A DNA stretch of 64,000 nucleotides from Apostichopus japonicus (Eukaryota; Echinodermata; Holothuroidea; Aspidochirotida; Stichopodidae), in the NCBI RefSeq assembly GCF_037975245.1, contig NC_092576.1, positions 18,929,611 through 18,993,610 on the forward strand, read 5' to 3'. Both the position numbers and the translations under genes were made by a program. Under the pieces are notes generated by a model that was not told where the DNA came from, searched no databases, and worked only from the letters and a program-made list of their open reading frames with translations. The number at the start of each line of letters is the position of its first letter. Within the stretch, counting starts at the first letter, position 1. This document shows, one piece after another, positions 26,996 through 39,640 of the stretch.

Positions 26996-28268
26996 CTAGT
27001 TAAGAGATACAAAACCATCAGAGACAAATGGTAAAAATTCGTCTTGGATTTCATTAGTACGCCTAGTAATTTTGCCAGTTCTCACAGGTGTTACAAGCTT
27101 ATGGGGTGATCTATCTACAATTGCTAATGCATTTGGTGACATTTCCCTCTCCCGTTCTCTCTTTCTAGCCAATTTGAAACAATTTGCCATTAGGTGACCT
27201 TTACTACGACAATAACCACAAACAGGTACACCAGGGTCAACCCTGTTAGAGCTGACATAGTCGTCTTTACTGCGACTTGGGTATGATTGCCGTTTGTTAA
27301 CAGAATCATACGACTTGGAAGGATTACTAGCCCTAACATAATTAAGATGCGACTTATTTGTTACATTTCTAAAAGATTGGTGAGTGAGGGTATAATCGTC
27401 TGCCATTACAGCAGCTTTAGATAAAGAATCAACTTGGCGTTCATCAAGATGAACTCTAATTTCGTTACTTAGACAGTTTTTGAACTCTTCAACCAGCATA
27501 AGTTGTCTCAGTTCCTCGAATTCCTGAACCTCTTTAGAAGAACACCAGTGATTGAAATGAGTTTCTTTCACCCGAGCAAATTCAACATAAGTTTGATTTG
27601 GTTGTTTCTTGAAATTTCGAAACTTTTGCCTATACGCTTCAGGTACAAGTTCATAAGCATTAAGAACCGCTGTTTTTACAATATCATAATCAAGGCTATC
27701 TGCCAGAGATAATGCAGAATCAATTTCTTGTGCCTTGCCAACAAAAGAACTTTGAATCAACAATACCCATTTATCTTTTTGGCCATAACAACGAATGCGC
27801 CAATTTCTCAAAATGACAAAAGAAATTGTCTACATCTACTTCTTTAAACGTAGGAATTAGAGACAAATATTTACTGATGTGTAAACCAGAAACCCAGGAA
27901 ATGGGTGAGCCAGGGTCTGCAGCCAATGATTTTAGATCTAATTCTTTCAATCTGATTTCTTTCTCCATTTCAATTTCCATCAATTTAATATCTTTATGGG
28001 CTTGTAGTTGTAGCTCTAATTTTCTCAACTCTAACGTGCTTGCACCCTGACTAAAGCTCACATAGGACAAATCCCCAAGTTCCGATTCCTCTAATTCATT
28101 TTCATCAACCAAATGTTCTGCTACTAACTTCTTAATTTCATCCTTTCTCATGTTCGTTTTGAAGTCAACTTGATAATGTTTCGCAATCTGAATAATGTCA
28201 GATTTCTTAAGAGAATTTAGCTCATCAATAGATGGCTTATCGATAAACTTTTTCAAATCGAAAGACAT
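26996..28268 (-). CDS. gag: Gag polyprotein with zinc knuckle, one frameshift
   Basis: I chose the ATG at 28268 (MSFDLKKFIDKPS) because the longer open frame upstream runs into the primer-binding site. The N-terminal third contains a lysine- and glutamate-rich helical region. The capsid-like part reads KWVLLIQSSFVGKAQEI and continues through a glutamate-rich helical stretch. A single CCHC knuckle (CGYCRSKGHLMANC, near 27215) lies near the C-terminus, followed by a basic stretch. The run of five A at 27776-27780 (T on the plus strand) is one base too long for a continuous frame and splits gag into two open pieces. The second piece ends with TAG at 26996-26998, in frame with the protease. Gag forms the particle and its knuckle binds the element RNA. 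Confidence 0.88.
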
Positions 28269-28306
28269 AATGAATGTCTGAATTAAGGAAGTTCGTCTAA
28301 TTCGAC

Positions 28307-28324
28307 TTCCCGGATAGGCCCCCA
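28307..28324 (-). promoter_or_regulatory. Primer-binding site, tRNA-Pro-like
   Basis: Four bases inside the 5' LTR, the minus strand reads TGGGGGCCTATCCGGGAA. It starts with TGG, the complement of the tRNA CCA end. It agrees with the proline-tRNA primer site known from gammaretroviruses at 14 of 18 positions by my count. The host tRNA sequences would be needed to settle the primer. Confidence 0.6.
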
Positions 28325-28328
28325 ATTA

Positions 28329-28999
28329 TGTTACGTGACCGTTCTCAGACTTAATGTGGAGAACAGATCACGTGACATAAAAAGGAGAACACGAGGATGA
28401 AAGTAAGTTTAAAGCATTTAATAAGCTATTTACATGGCAGAACAAAGTATAAATATGAACATAACACATAACTATAGATTCTTAATTCAATTAACGTCTT
28501 TCTGGACTTGGAGAACCGGGGGGAGAGTTTCTGCTTAATTCTTGAGTTACCTTATAGTGCTAGGCGGATAGTGTCCAGGTTTGCTTTAGAAGTAGTTCGG
28601 CTGGATGTAGATAAAGTTCAGATAGAGCGACGCGAATCCATTAGAGTGAGTAGGTCGGAGTTCCGACAAAAGTATATAGTTAAATATATACTGTGTTTAA
28701 AATGGGCACAGTAATCAATGCCAAGGAACCATCAGAGGTGTGGCAACCTCTGAACGGAACGAACGGAGAAAACGGAGAGGGCGCTCAATCGGGCGTCTGT
28801 GGCTTTTATCCCCGGAGTGTAAAGGAATGTTCCAGTAAGTTATGAATATTCATGAAGTCCGCAGAAACACTTTGTTGGCGAGTTCCAGTTATGTAGAACG
28901 CGTGAGCGCATCTGGGATCGTAACAATCGGAAGACTCGGAGACTTGAATGGTAACTTATATTACGAAATAGGGTAGATGAATAAGTGGGTTACATAACA
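28329..28999 (-). repeat. 5' LTR of the Gmr1-like element
   Basis: 671 bp, the upstream LTR on the minus strand, with the same TG...CA ends as its partner. Transcription of the element is expected to start inside this copy and run towards lower coordinates. Confidence 0.95.
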
Positions 29000-29003
29000 C
29001 TTT

Positions 29004-31590
29004 TTTAAAATTATATTCATATATCTCAAGCCAGTGTAGCTTGCAGAGGTATCTAAGGTTTAGTATCGTGTTATACAGCTACAGAAATCTTCAATAGTCT
29101 CTTTAGATCCACAAATGTCACTTTGAAAATGTTGTTTGTCACAGTTCTCAATATTATTTTGCTGTATTATTAAGATAAAATAAGTTCCACATGCAGCCTA
29201 CACATGTATACAGTAGTTTATGTCAGATTTATAAATTCATAACATAAAACTTAATACATCATGGAAACCATGTGCAGTGCATTTTGCATTCTGGTTCTAT
29301 TTATACATTCATCTAGCTGAAAATGGGTTCACAAATAATTCAGATGCAATCTTAATAGATTTCACGATTTGCATAGATATAGCCTCAATCATAGCATCAT
29401 GTTACACATCTATGCATTTAGGTATTTTGTCACGCAGTACAGTGCTTACATCAAACTAGCCTGTTTGTGCTATGGACACGCGAACTATCCAGTGCCCGTT
29501 GAATATGAGCCTTGTGCAGTGTCATGTTACTTATGAACACCAAATTACTGCAAACAGATGGTCATTTTTAAAAGTTTGAAAACTGAAAACAATCGAGCGG
29601 TGTAATTTGGATGTGGTATCCAATATGAAACTAATTTTGTTGCACATATGTATGCTGTTTTCTGCCATAAATTACTTTTATGAGAGCCATGTGTTACGTT
29701 GGAATGCGAGAGGTCTCGATAACTTATTTCTAACGAAACACAAGCCTGGGTTCGTTTCCGTAAGGAACACAGACAAATTGACAAGTCTAGAGAATTTGAA
29801 TGAGAACGTAAACTATATTGAACAATGGAGTTTTAACCAACAACAACAAATAATAATTACAAATATATAGAAAATTACTCACAAACTTAAGAAGATAGGA
29901 TACACTTTAAAACACGCTGGTCTCTTCCAACGGCGATATCCCTTGACACGACCTTGATGACGACGATTCTCGGTCCGTTGTACCGCGAAATTCGCTGGTC
30001 CTCGACGAAGTTTCTCGCGATCCCAGAAACAGCAGTCACCTTCTTTCCGGCGATGCTCCAAAATAGAAGACGGACTTCCAGCCACAATCGAGTGAAGCAC
30101 AAGTCGAACTTCTCGGCGACTAAATATTACCAGGGTCAGTCCAAAATCAGCTTTATAGCCACCAACTCCTGGCGTAACGAACTTCCTCAACGGAGACAGA
30201 AATTCTTCACCTTCTCCGAAATAACGACTGGAAAACTGTAGTTTCACAGCAAAGTCCTCTTCAAACTTCTGAACGGAAGTGTAGAATCAATATTGGTATC
30301 GATATCTCAACCCTTCAGAAACTACTGGCAGTTGAGCACTGACGATATATAGTAGAATGGTATATCATGTGTCGTCGCTTGTATTCGTTCAGAAACTGAG
30401 AAACTGAGAAACCTTTCCAAGGTTCAATGAGTTACTGGCTTAAACCTTTGAAATGCATATAGCTGATGATTTTCAATATCCTCTAATCCTTTCAAATAAT
30501 GTTACATTGAATTTCTACATTTGTACCTTTCCAATAATGAATGATGCGTTGTGATTTGTTTTGTTATGTAATTCGGAAAACTTGATCAACCCTAGCACTT
30601 TTGGACAAGGAAGTTCGCAAAAAAAAAATCCTAAGCGCTCAAGTGCCTGCAGATCACCCTATTAGAGGAGTCTTTGAGGAAAACTTTCGACCAAGCTATT
30701 ATTTCAGCACTATTTACACTACACCCATATGACAGTTCACACTCAAATGTTATCTTAAGCTCTGGTTCACCCGTAGGAAATAATGATCATGTTACAAACA
30801 CTGTTACAAAAAGACCTGTGTGACTTAGTTCTCTTTAGCAGAACCAACGACACAACACTACCCACAGGGCTAAAATTAGTTGTGCATACTAGCACACATG
30901 GACAATATAGTACTGTGGGCATGTATATTGTACTGAGGCGGCAAAAGTTTATATATTTTTTTAACTTTTGAAACTCGTATATGGTATCTGATGTGGAATA
31001 TGGAATCTACCATGCCTTTTCTTTACTGTAGTGTTCCCTTTACTTATGTATATGGTGTTGTAGAGTCGTGCCTTTCTGAAAGCCTCACTGTATGACAGCG
31101 AGACTGAGACATACCCAAAGCTTTATATTTCGTGGAATCGCTTATCACATTATAATATGTTACTAGTATCAGCACCAGCAGTAGCAGAGAGCAGCGCTTT
31201 ACCATAGCCTGTAATACTATAGACCTAAAAACAGCTTACGTTAAGCCTAGTTTGCTCTAACCATGGTCTAACAATATTTGTGTTCAACATAAAGGTATTT
31301 ATTCTAAATCTAATAATATATATACTATACATATATACTCTTTTAAGGAATTCTTTACAATGCATTTATCCACTAAATTTCCAAAAGCCAACCTCAAATT
31401 GGCAACGTTTTTACAGTAAACTGCGGTACTTTCCTTGGTATACTGCCTGCCTAGGCCTACATTAATTAGTACAATTATATTAATTACATTAATTGAAGGT
31501 AAAAGATCATTAATATACATTTTATTAAACTAGTAGTTAGTTGAAAATCCATAACAGTGAAAACATTTTACGCCTACTACGACGACGACT
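29004..31590. other. No firmly supported gene; one GC-richer block
   Basis: 29876-30245 is richer in GC than its surroundings and is open in several frames on both strands for about 90-120 codons, with no family resemblance. The open frames probably reflect composition. The block could be part of a decayed LTR, but I find no partner copy here. The rest is AT-rich and featureless. Confidence 0.4.
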
Positions 31591-32657
<1,067 letters not shown>

Positions 32658-34136
32658 ATAAGGTCACATGATATACAGCTTTAAGGAGAATATATCGTAC
32701 CGTCTGTCCTATAGCACTGTAATTACGTCATCTATCATGGCCTTTCTCGATATATTGGGAAAGGTTTGAAACTTACAGAGAGAGATATAGAGAAAGAAGG
32801 TACGCTTACTTTTGGAACCTTTAGTAACTTTAGAACTTCATCATCTTCAAATGTTCCGATGACTCGATAATGTTAACGACAGTATGATGTCAAGATCTAA
32901 AGAAATTGTGCTTTGTACATAGCTTTCCAATCGGCAATTTCATTGTGTAACTTAGTATTTAGGAATAACATCGAATGTCAGAGGTAAACTTTTAGTAATA
33001 TGAACATTTTGTAATTCAACGTCATCGGTGATGACCTTTCAAAGGAATGACATATTTGGTAATATCAGTGTTGACGTTATTTTTTATAATCACGCATTTT
33101 ATCATTAATAACAATGGCTTAAGAAGTCATGATGCTGTATATAGCTTTGTTTGTAACATTTTCCTAACTTGGCGTATCTCAATAATGATGTAATATGTTG
33201 TAAGTTATTAATAACTATTACAAGGAGTTAAATATCAAATATTGCAGTGAACTCGATAATATACTTGCTGGAGCTACGTATTGAATAATTACTTTCTTAT
33301 AGCAAATTAGTCAATATTTTGATTGTTTAAGTGGACATAATATCCTTCATGTAAAAGCTGCATTTTACGTTTCATACTAACTTCAACACAAACTGGTTGT
33401 AAAGTATGATACCATCCAAGCGATAGTCCCGAGTGTCTGAAGACAATTGCTAGAAAAATTATTGGAAAATGTCTTGAACCTTGGATCAAAACTACACTTA
33501 CCAGCATTTGCCTCTTACGTAATCCTCCAAAATTTGGGGTCGCAATGGAGCCAATACAAGTCAACATGAAGCCATTCTTATTTCATAAATCTTTCAAGGC
33601 GAACTACTCAGAATGGTAGAAAGTTAAAACGTTTCGTAAATTGCAGCTTTCATGAAAATGTAGTATACTCAGACCTGTTGTCAGGCATTTTGAGTTAAAG
33701 GGTCACCAAACAATTTAAGGAGGAGCACAATATTCATGTCCTGAAACTAGTGAAGTACTTGTTCACATGATGGTATCAGAGAGGAGAGAGCTAGGGTGCA
33801 CATTCTTGTACCCCGGCTTCGATACCGGCCAGAATATACTTAGTAACGTTATCAGGTTAACTTCTGTTGTCAATATTTCTATATTATGTATTATATCTAT
33901 TTTTGCGCACTACAACTCTGCTTTAAAATACATTAAAATGATTTAAGCAAATCGAACTGTATCGTGTACTTGATATTTTTCGTTTGTGTACTTTTTCTAT
34001 GATAAATAAAAAATATTTAAGGACTTTGTGTCACTATTGCTAGTAGACTATGTTTGAAATATTCCAGTTGTTTTTGTTACTTTACTTTCTGTTATTATCA
34101 ACTCTGTGGCAATATGGTTGCTATGGCAGGCAATTA
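32658..34136. other. No supported gene
   Basis: AT-rich sequence. A possible B-box-like string, GGCTTCGATACCGGCC at 33814-33829, hints at a decayed tRNA-derived repeat. No A box or tail is convincing. Confidence 0.4.
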
Positions 34137-34303
34137 CATTCTTAAAAAGTTGGGTAAAAATATTGACCAACACTTAACCAACACTGGGTACATATGTAAC
34201 CGCTCAAAAAATGGGCAAAGTTTGCCCAACAGCAGTTGGGTAATGCATTTACCATGTAGTTGGGTAAATTATTTTACCCATTATTGGTTAATCCATAAAG
34301 TAA

Positions 34304-34520
34304 GTTGGGCAATTTGTTGCCCAAGATTGGTTAATGAATAAAATTGTATTGGAGTGTTTTTACTCCATGTTGGTTGATTGTTACAATTAGTTGGGCAATT
34401 TGATACCCAATATTGGTTAATGAATCTAATTATATTTGAGTGATTTTATCCAATGTTGGTTGATTGATACAGTTAGTTGGGCAATTTGTTACCCAATATT
34501 GGTCGATGAATGAAATGTAC
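34304..34520. repeat. 86-bp tandem repeat with internal palindromes
   Basis: GTTGGGCAATTTG recurs at 34304, 34390 and 34476, exactly 86 bp apart. Each unit contains a TTGGGCAA/TTGCCCAA-type inverted pair and an ATTGGTTAATGAAT-like segment. A shorter related copy starts near 34258. This lies just inside the left terminus of the candidate transposon, as subterminal repeats do. Confidence 0.85.
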
Positions 34521-36776
34521 ACTAGGGTTTAAAAATATTAACACATAAAATAGTATTAAATTCTCATTTTATTGATGTAAACAGCTTCAAAAAGCTTCAC
34601 TAGAACTAACAACACATGAAATGGTTTCACAGAATTTAGCAACATGGTATTGTTGGTTGCAGTAATCTATTAACTTACTTTATATCATATTGTGTCAATA
34701 TGTTCATCATGAAAATGTATCAATGTATGCTTTGCAAATTTGCTTTAGGACTTGGAACATGAATATTGACATACAAGTTAATCATTAAACTACAATCTAT
34801 TCTCTTCATGGATAAAATTAACCTTAACATACACAACATTGTTTGGTTCTTGCCCACTGACCAATTTGTAACAAGTGTTGTTTACAGCTAAGCCGTTTTG
34901 CAGTTAAAGGTGATTGTTTTCATTAGACAGTCTATTAAGTGCTAAGAAATTTGAGCACAGAAGCAAGAAGTTCAACAGTAAATGGCAAGTCCTCATAATT
35001 ATATCATAATAATTATATAGATATAACTATTAGTGGAAACAAATATGGCTCAATGTTAGAAAAGGAGGACTATTTATGATATATCAATGGTTAATTCCAA
35101 CATAAGCAGTCTTGTGCAGCTATAACATATTCTTCTTTTTTAAACATATTACCTATACAATGCAAACTGACTTGAATGGAACACACATAGTATCACACAT
35201 ACAAACCTCTCATATGTCTCTAATGTCTCAATTGTTTGTAATTTGAGCACAATTTGTAAGTATAATGACATGAAATTTACAGACATAAAAGGAAAGGTTA
35301 ATGATGGTGCAGGTTTACCTAGTTCTTCAAGCCAATGCACATAGTAAACATATCAAAGATTGTATATTTCACAGGCACCTAGGAATTTTCACACATATCA
35401 AATATGAATCCCTAACCAGTTCTCTTTAAAACTTATTTTAATGTTAAACATTGCATACATCATGAAAAAGTATGACAATCACAAAACTGTTTGAACTGTT
35501 TTTCCCCTTTAAATCCTATTTTACCCACTCTCTCAAACAATACCACTGACCTACCCTTTTAAACTTTCTCTCCTCTACCTGAGCAGACATAACTTCACAA
35601 GCACTCCCAACAAGACATAACTTCACAAGCTGCCTACATACCTCAGGCTCAAAGACTTCTAAGAATCGGCAAGTGCTGATTGGCTATAGGGCTCTCATGC
35701 TTACAGTTCAACAGTTAATAACAACTCCCAGTCCTGCTTTAATTCCACTAACAGCCTCTGCACAGCTTAACCACAAATGTAAACAAACACTGCAGAGACT
35801 GGGAGACAAATTAAAGGAGCTTTGGCAAAAGATGAAGGCTCAGATTTTTTTAAACAATGGGGATTAATTGTAATTAATTAACCTTTGACCAAAAATTATT
35901 AGGCTTCACCTTATTCATACACAATCCAACAATCATCAGTTCAACTTTGAATATGATCCATCAAAATCTTGAGGAGATTGAGATATTTGAAAATATTACA
36001 AAGAATGACCCCCGATGACCCCCTAAATGACATTTGACCTCAATTTTCCGAACACCCCTCGTAACTCTCATCCCGAGGAACGTTGTGACCAAGTTTCATT
36101 ATAACTGGCCATACACTGTACGAACAGGAGCAATTTGAATATATAGGGCCGCGGCCCGCGCCACAAAAGACCCCTAGTTGATCTTTGATCTCAAATTCAT
36201 GAACACCCTGAAGGTAAAACTTCCATAGTACTATCGTGACAAACCCTCAACATTGTACCATGGAATCTGTAGGAGAAGAAGCATTTCGCGTATTTCCACA
36301 AAATGGCCCATTACGGCCCACAGGTGACTTTTGACCCCAAATTTTGGACTATCTCTGATGGCCCTATACCCAATGGTCCTTGTGTCCAAGTTTCATGAAA
36401 TTCCATCAAACACTGTGCGAGTGGGAGCGGTTTTACCAATTGTTGACGGATAGAGTGATAGAATGATAGAGTGATAGACGCCGCACTGTAACAATAGCTC
36501 ACACCAGCATCCTGGTATGAGCTAAAAATGATAAGATGAATTTGATAAGCAAACGTATACAAATATTTTTTCCCATGAAGACACATAAAGTCAGTGCATG
36601 TTTATGAAAAATGATAACATGCAAAAAAGTTAAAGAATTTTTAGTTACAAAAACCAACTTAATTATTGAACCAATAAAATGAGTAAAAGCAGCAAGGTCC
36701 GGATCCAAGAAGTCATAACTTTTTGTTTAAAGAAAAACTGTAACAAATAGATTAAACTATTCAGTACACTGAAAAG
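34521..36776. other. No supported gene; repeat-like stretch
   Basis: 35585-35602 (AGACATAACTTCACAAGC) is repeated exactly at 35613-35630. 36000-36480 has recurring TGACC-TCAAATTT-type phrases and a short GATAGAGT tandem at 36448-36478, which suggests a dispersed repeat. I see no exon. Confidence 0.4.
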
Positions 36777-36920
36777 TCATTGCTTGGAAGAAATAAATGC
36801 CATAGGATCTCTGATGCTGCTTGAAATGTTTGGGTCCAAGAGTTTGTATAAGAAGGTTTGAAGAAACTTCTATGTCAGCTTGCAATGTCACTGGAATTCA
36901 CTATCGAAAATATACACCCC

Positions 36921-37290
36921 CTTAGGCATTGAAGACTCGCCCCAATCCACGTGCGGCCATCTCAAAAGTTAACTTTTTGTTGCTTGCAAGTGACGTGTTG
37001 TTCGTGTAGCTACAAAATGCAGACAGTACAGTAATAAAATGTGATACGTTTTTATCTTTAGCTGGACCTGAGATGTCCATCGCTGTAACGTTTATACACT
37101 GTGCTGTGGGTATTCACTGCAGCTGTATGTACTGACTGTATACTAGTGTCTAATTACTGACGGTAGCAAGCTGTGTGTGTATTTTCTGGGATCGATGGTG
37201 GTGCCTAACACTTCTGTAACACCCCAGTCAAAACTAGGTCAGATTACCGGCATTAGACATTTCTTTTTGCGCGAGTCTTTACACCCTTTA
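36921..37290. mobile_element. MITE, long copy
   Basis: 370 bp with short inverted ends: GAAGACTCGCCCC at the left, and GTAAAGACTCGCGC on the opposite strand at the right. It shares long blocks with the copy at 63216-63466, including GCTTGCAAGTGA, AGCAAGCTGTGTGTGTATTT and TTACCGGCATTAGAC. It carries about 110 bp that the second copy lacks. It sits inside the last exon of the SAM-family relic. Confidence 0.75.
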
Positions 37291-37940
37291 AAGCAAACAC
37301 CTATTGCTTACAGTAGGGATGGTTGTGGCAGAGCATGGCTCTCGAGAAGAACATAGGCCTGGGATGGTGTTAGGTGGGTGCCTCTGCACACTACAAAGGG
37401 CTGTGGCGTCATGTCCACATCGATAGTCCTTGCGTATTCTTCTATGTCAACATCCTCCTACAGTTATAAAAGAAAAGGTACAAGTTATTCCTGACTCTTA
37501 CTGTAATTTATTCCTAACTGTGAGAGGGACATTTCAAATAAAAAAAAATGCAATGCAGAATATGACCGTGACACCTTTGTACTGAGTATTACTAACTTTA
37601 GTTAGACAGAACAAGAAAGAATGTAACTGCTGAGCACACACAGCTAACAGCATCTCTGACCAGATTCCAGAATAGACAAATTATGTGAACTTGGAATTTT
37701 CGTCACATGAAGCACGAGATATTTTCTCTCATAATAGCCATAAATTCACATTCATAACATAGGTGACCTTGCAACTTTACACAGATTCAGAATAATCTTT
37801 TGGTCATGATGCCCTTTTAGTATTTCATGTAGCAACTTTGAACATTCATACATTACAGTAATCTTACTAGTTTTTCCTCAACCAAATACTTAGACTCTGC
37901 AGTGAAGGTCAAGCGAGACATCAACATACCTAACAGTTTT

Positions 37941-38001
37941 GGTATGACACGGCTGGGATTAGACATCGAGCCCCCGCCTCCTAGATGGCTCTGACCACTC
38001 G
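37941..38001 (-). repeat. tRNA-like SINE head (tentative)
   Basis: On the minus strand, GAGTGGTCAGAGCC resembles an A box of the serine/leucine tRNA type. About 20 bases later GGGGGCTCGATGTC resembles a B box. No poly(A) or second copy is identified, so this is a weak call. It lies in the intron between the last two exons of the SAM-family relic. Confidence 0.3.
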
Positions 38002-39239
38002 TTTTTTTTTTCCATTATGTAGCTTATATAGGTGAGCGTGGGATATGATAAATATTTTGGTGGGGGTGGAGGAGGGGGGAGGTTTCCCAGCATTTCATGA
38101 CAACAAAGTTCCCTGATGAATTTTCAAAATTCCCTGATGATTAGTTCAATCTATTTCTAGTGTGATATGTCTTTGCACATTTTGGACATGAGCCAATATG
38201 TAAGACTGACTGCTCTCTTGGGCCAATCAAATTCCCTAGCTTTTCCCTGATTTTTTAGGCATTTTCTCAAATTCCCTAACTTTCCCTGACTGGAAAAAGG
38301 GAAACTAATTTTCAAGGTTCTGCTCCCATTTTCCAGGATGGCTGGCAACCCTGCTAACCAATCTGCCCTCACAGACCCTACCCCCACACCCAGGAAAATA
38401 ATTCTCAATGACCCCAGGTTTGAGGAACTATGATTTAATTGATGTGTCTGTTTATTCACCTCTCAAAAATGGATGATTTGTACAGTTTTTAGACCCTCTA
38501 ATGTGGAGAAGTTTCTTAAAAGTTAGTCATGAAAGGGAAACACAAATAACATAAAGTTTATTACTAGTTGACTACATGATCTCTGTCAAATTAAATATAC
38601 CTTATTTGTAATGGGAATCAGATCATGAAGCAATTCCATATTGAGATCACAAAATTCATTGATTCATGCATGATTCCAACAAATTTTACCTTTTTGAATA
38701 AACTTCTTACCGGCTGAACATTGATGAAGCTTTTCACGGATTGCTGTGCCAAGCTATGGCCCCCTTTACCCTTCACACCTCGTAGTACTATTGATAGCAT
38801 GAAGACTGCAAGGTTCTTCTTTTGATCTGTGAATTAGAGAGTATCACACTACCAGTGATTGTAGGTAGGTACTTAAGTTTTATGGGTAATTTTTCTCAAC
38901 AAAGGTTCAATAGTGCCATCCACAGCTTTTCATCCAGTTTTGGAGTGCTAACATAGGTTTCCCTGTTACTTATTTCCTTTTCACTGTTCCAGTTAGTGTG
39001 TATTACGTAAGATCATGTAACATTTCTCAAAAGAGCATTGCATGGACATAAATTGGAGCATGGTACCTGTAATGGGAATTTAAATATAAATATAAAACCT
39101 AGACATTTTGTAATTCCTTGGGGACCTTGGTACATTAAATTGGTTATTTACTCTTTTTTTTTAGGTAAGAACATTCATCACTATAAAATGTCTGATATAT
39201 GTTTCTTCACATCATCAACAAAATTGCCTATCAATACTT

Positions 39240-39640
39240 GTGTGTGACAAATAATGGTCTGTACAAGTGATGATGGTAGATTTGAGGCTTTCAATCTCTC
39301 AATGAAAATTGCAGCAGGGTCATTACTGTACTTTGGTCATTTTCAAGATCTCTATCTTAAATGTCACCGCATGAATATGCATCATCGTCATTCTCAGTTT
39401 CTTCCATGAACATTGTTTTCATTTAGTTCAGATGGCAAACTATGTTTTGTGAGCAGATGCCTTTTGTAACCATAGCATGTTCCAAATTTTAATTTACAGT
39501 TTCCCTGACTACAAATAACATTTGACCTATGTTGAGCATTAATGCCATGGGCATGTTTCAAGTGAAAGAAATAAGTCCTAATGTTGCCATCTACAACCCT
39601 GAGACACTTGAAAATGTATATCCCATTTAGTTTCTTTAAA
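39240..39640 (-). pseudogene. C2H2 transposase-like ORF fossil, copy 1
   Basis: Minus strand, open at 39657-39394. FKCLRVVDGNIRTYFFHLKH, then a C-x4-C...H-x4-H-type finger (CSQGNCKLKFGTCYGYKRHLLTKH), followed by an acidic tail. Beyond it, pieces such as DPAAIFIERLKASN near 39330 continue the pattern. The same start is seen near 50370, again 40-50 bp after a SAM exon. I recognise the layout as a repeated animal ORF family that looks transposon-derived, but cannot name the superfamily. Confidence 0.5.

Larger units (their letters stand above)
22780..28999 (-). mobile_element. Gmr1-like Ty3/gypsy LTR retrotransposon, near complete
   Basis: A 6.2-kb element on the minus strand. It has 671-bp LTRs, a primer-binding site, gag, pol and a polypurine tract. 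The pol order is protease, integrase, reverse transcriptase, RNase H. That puts integrase before RT, as in Ty1/copia, although the RT itself is clearly Ty3/gypsy type. This combination defines the Gmr1 group known from deuterostomes. CTTT is found on both outer sides (22776-22779 and 29000-29003), consistent with a 4-bp target duplication. If the first T belongs to the target rather than the LTR, a 5-bp CTTTT is equally possible. The LTRs differ at about six sites, so the insertion is recent. The reading frame is broken by four one-base homopolymer excesses and one TAG. Confidence 0.95.

Noticed and set aside
29879-30247. 122-codon minus-strand frame
   Set aside because: Several frames are open here on both strands in a GC-richer block. 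No motif or splice signal supports coding.
38157-38459. 100-codon minus-strand frame
   Set aside because: It contains recurring AAATTCCCT-type phrases typical of non-coding repeat sequence, and it lies between two good exons of the SAM-family relic.
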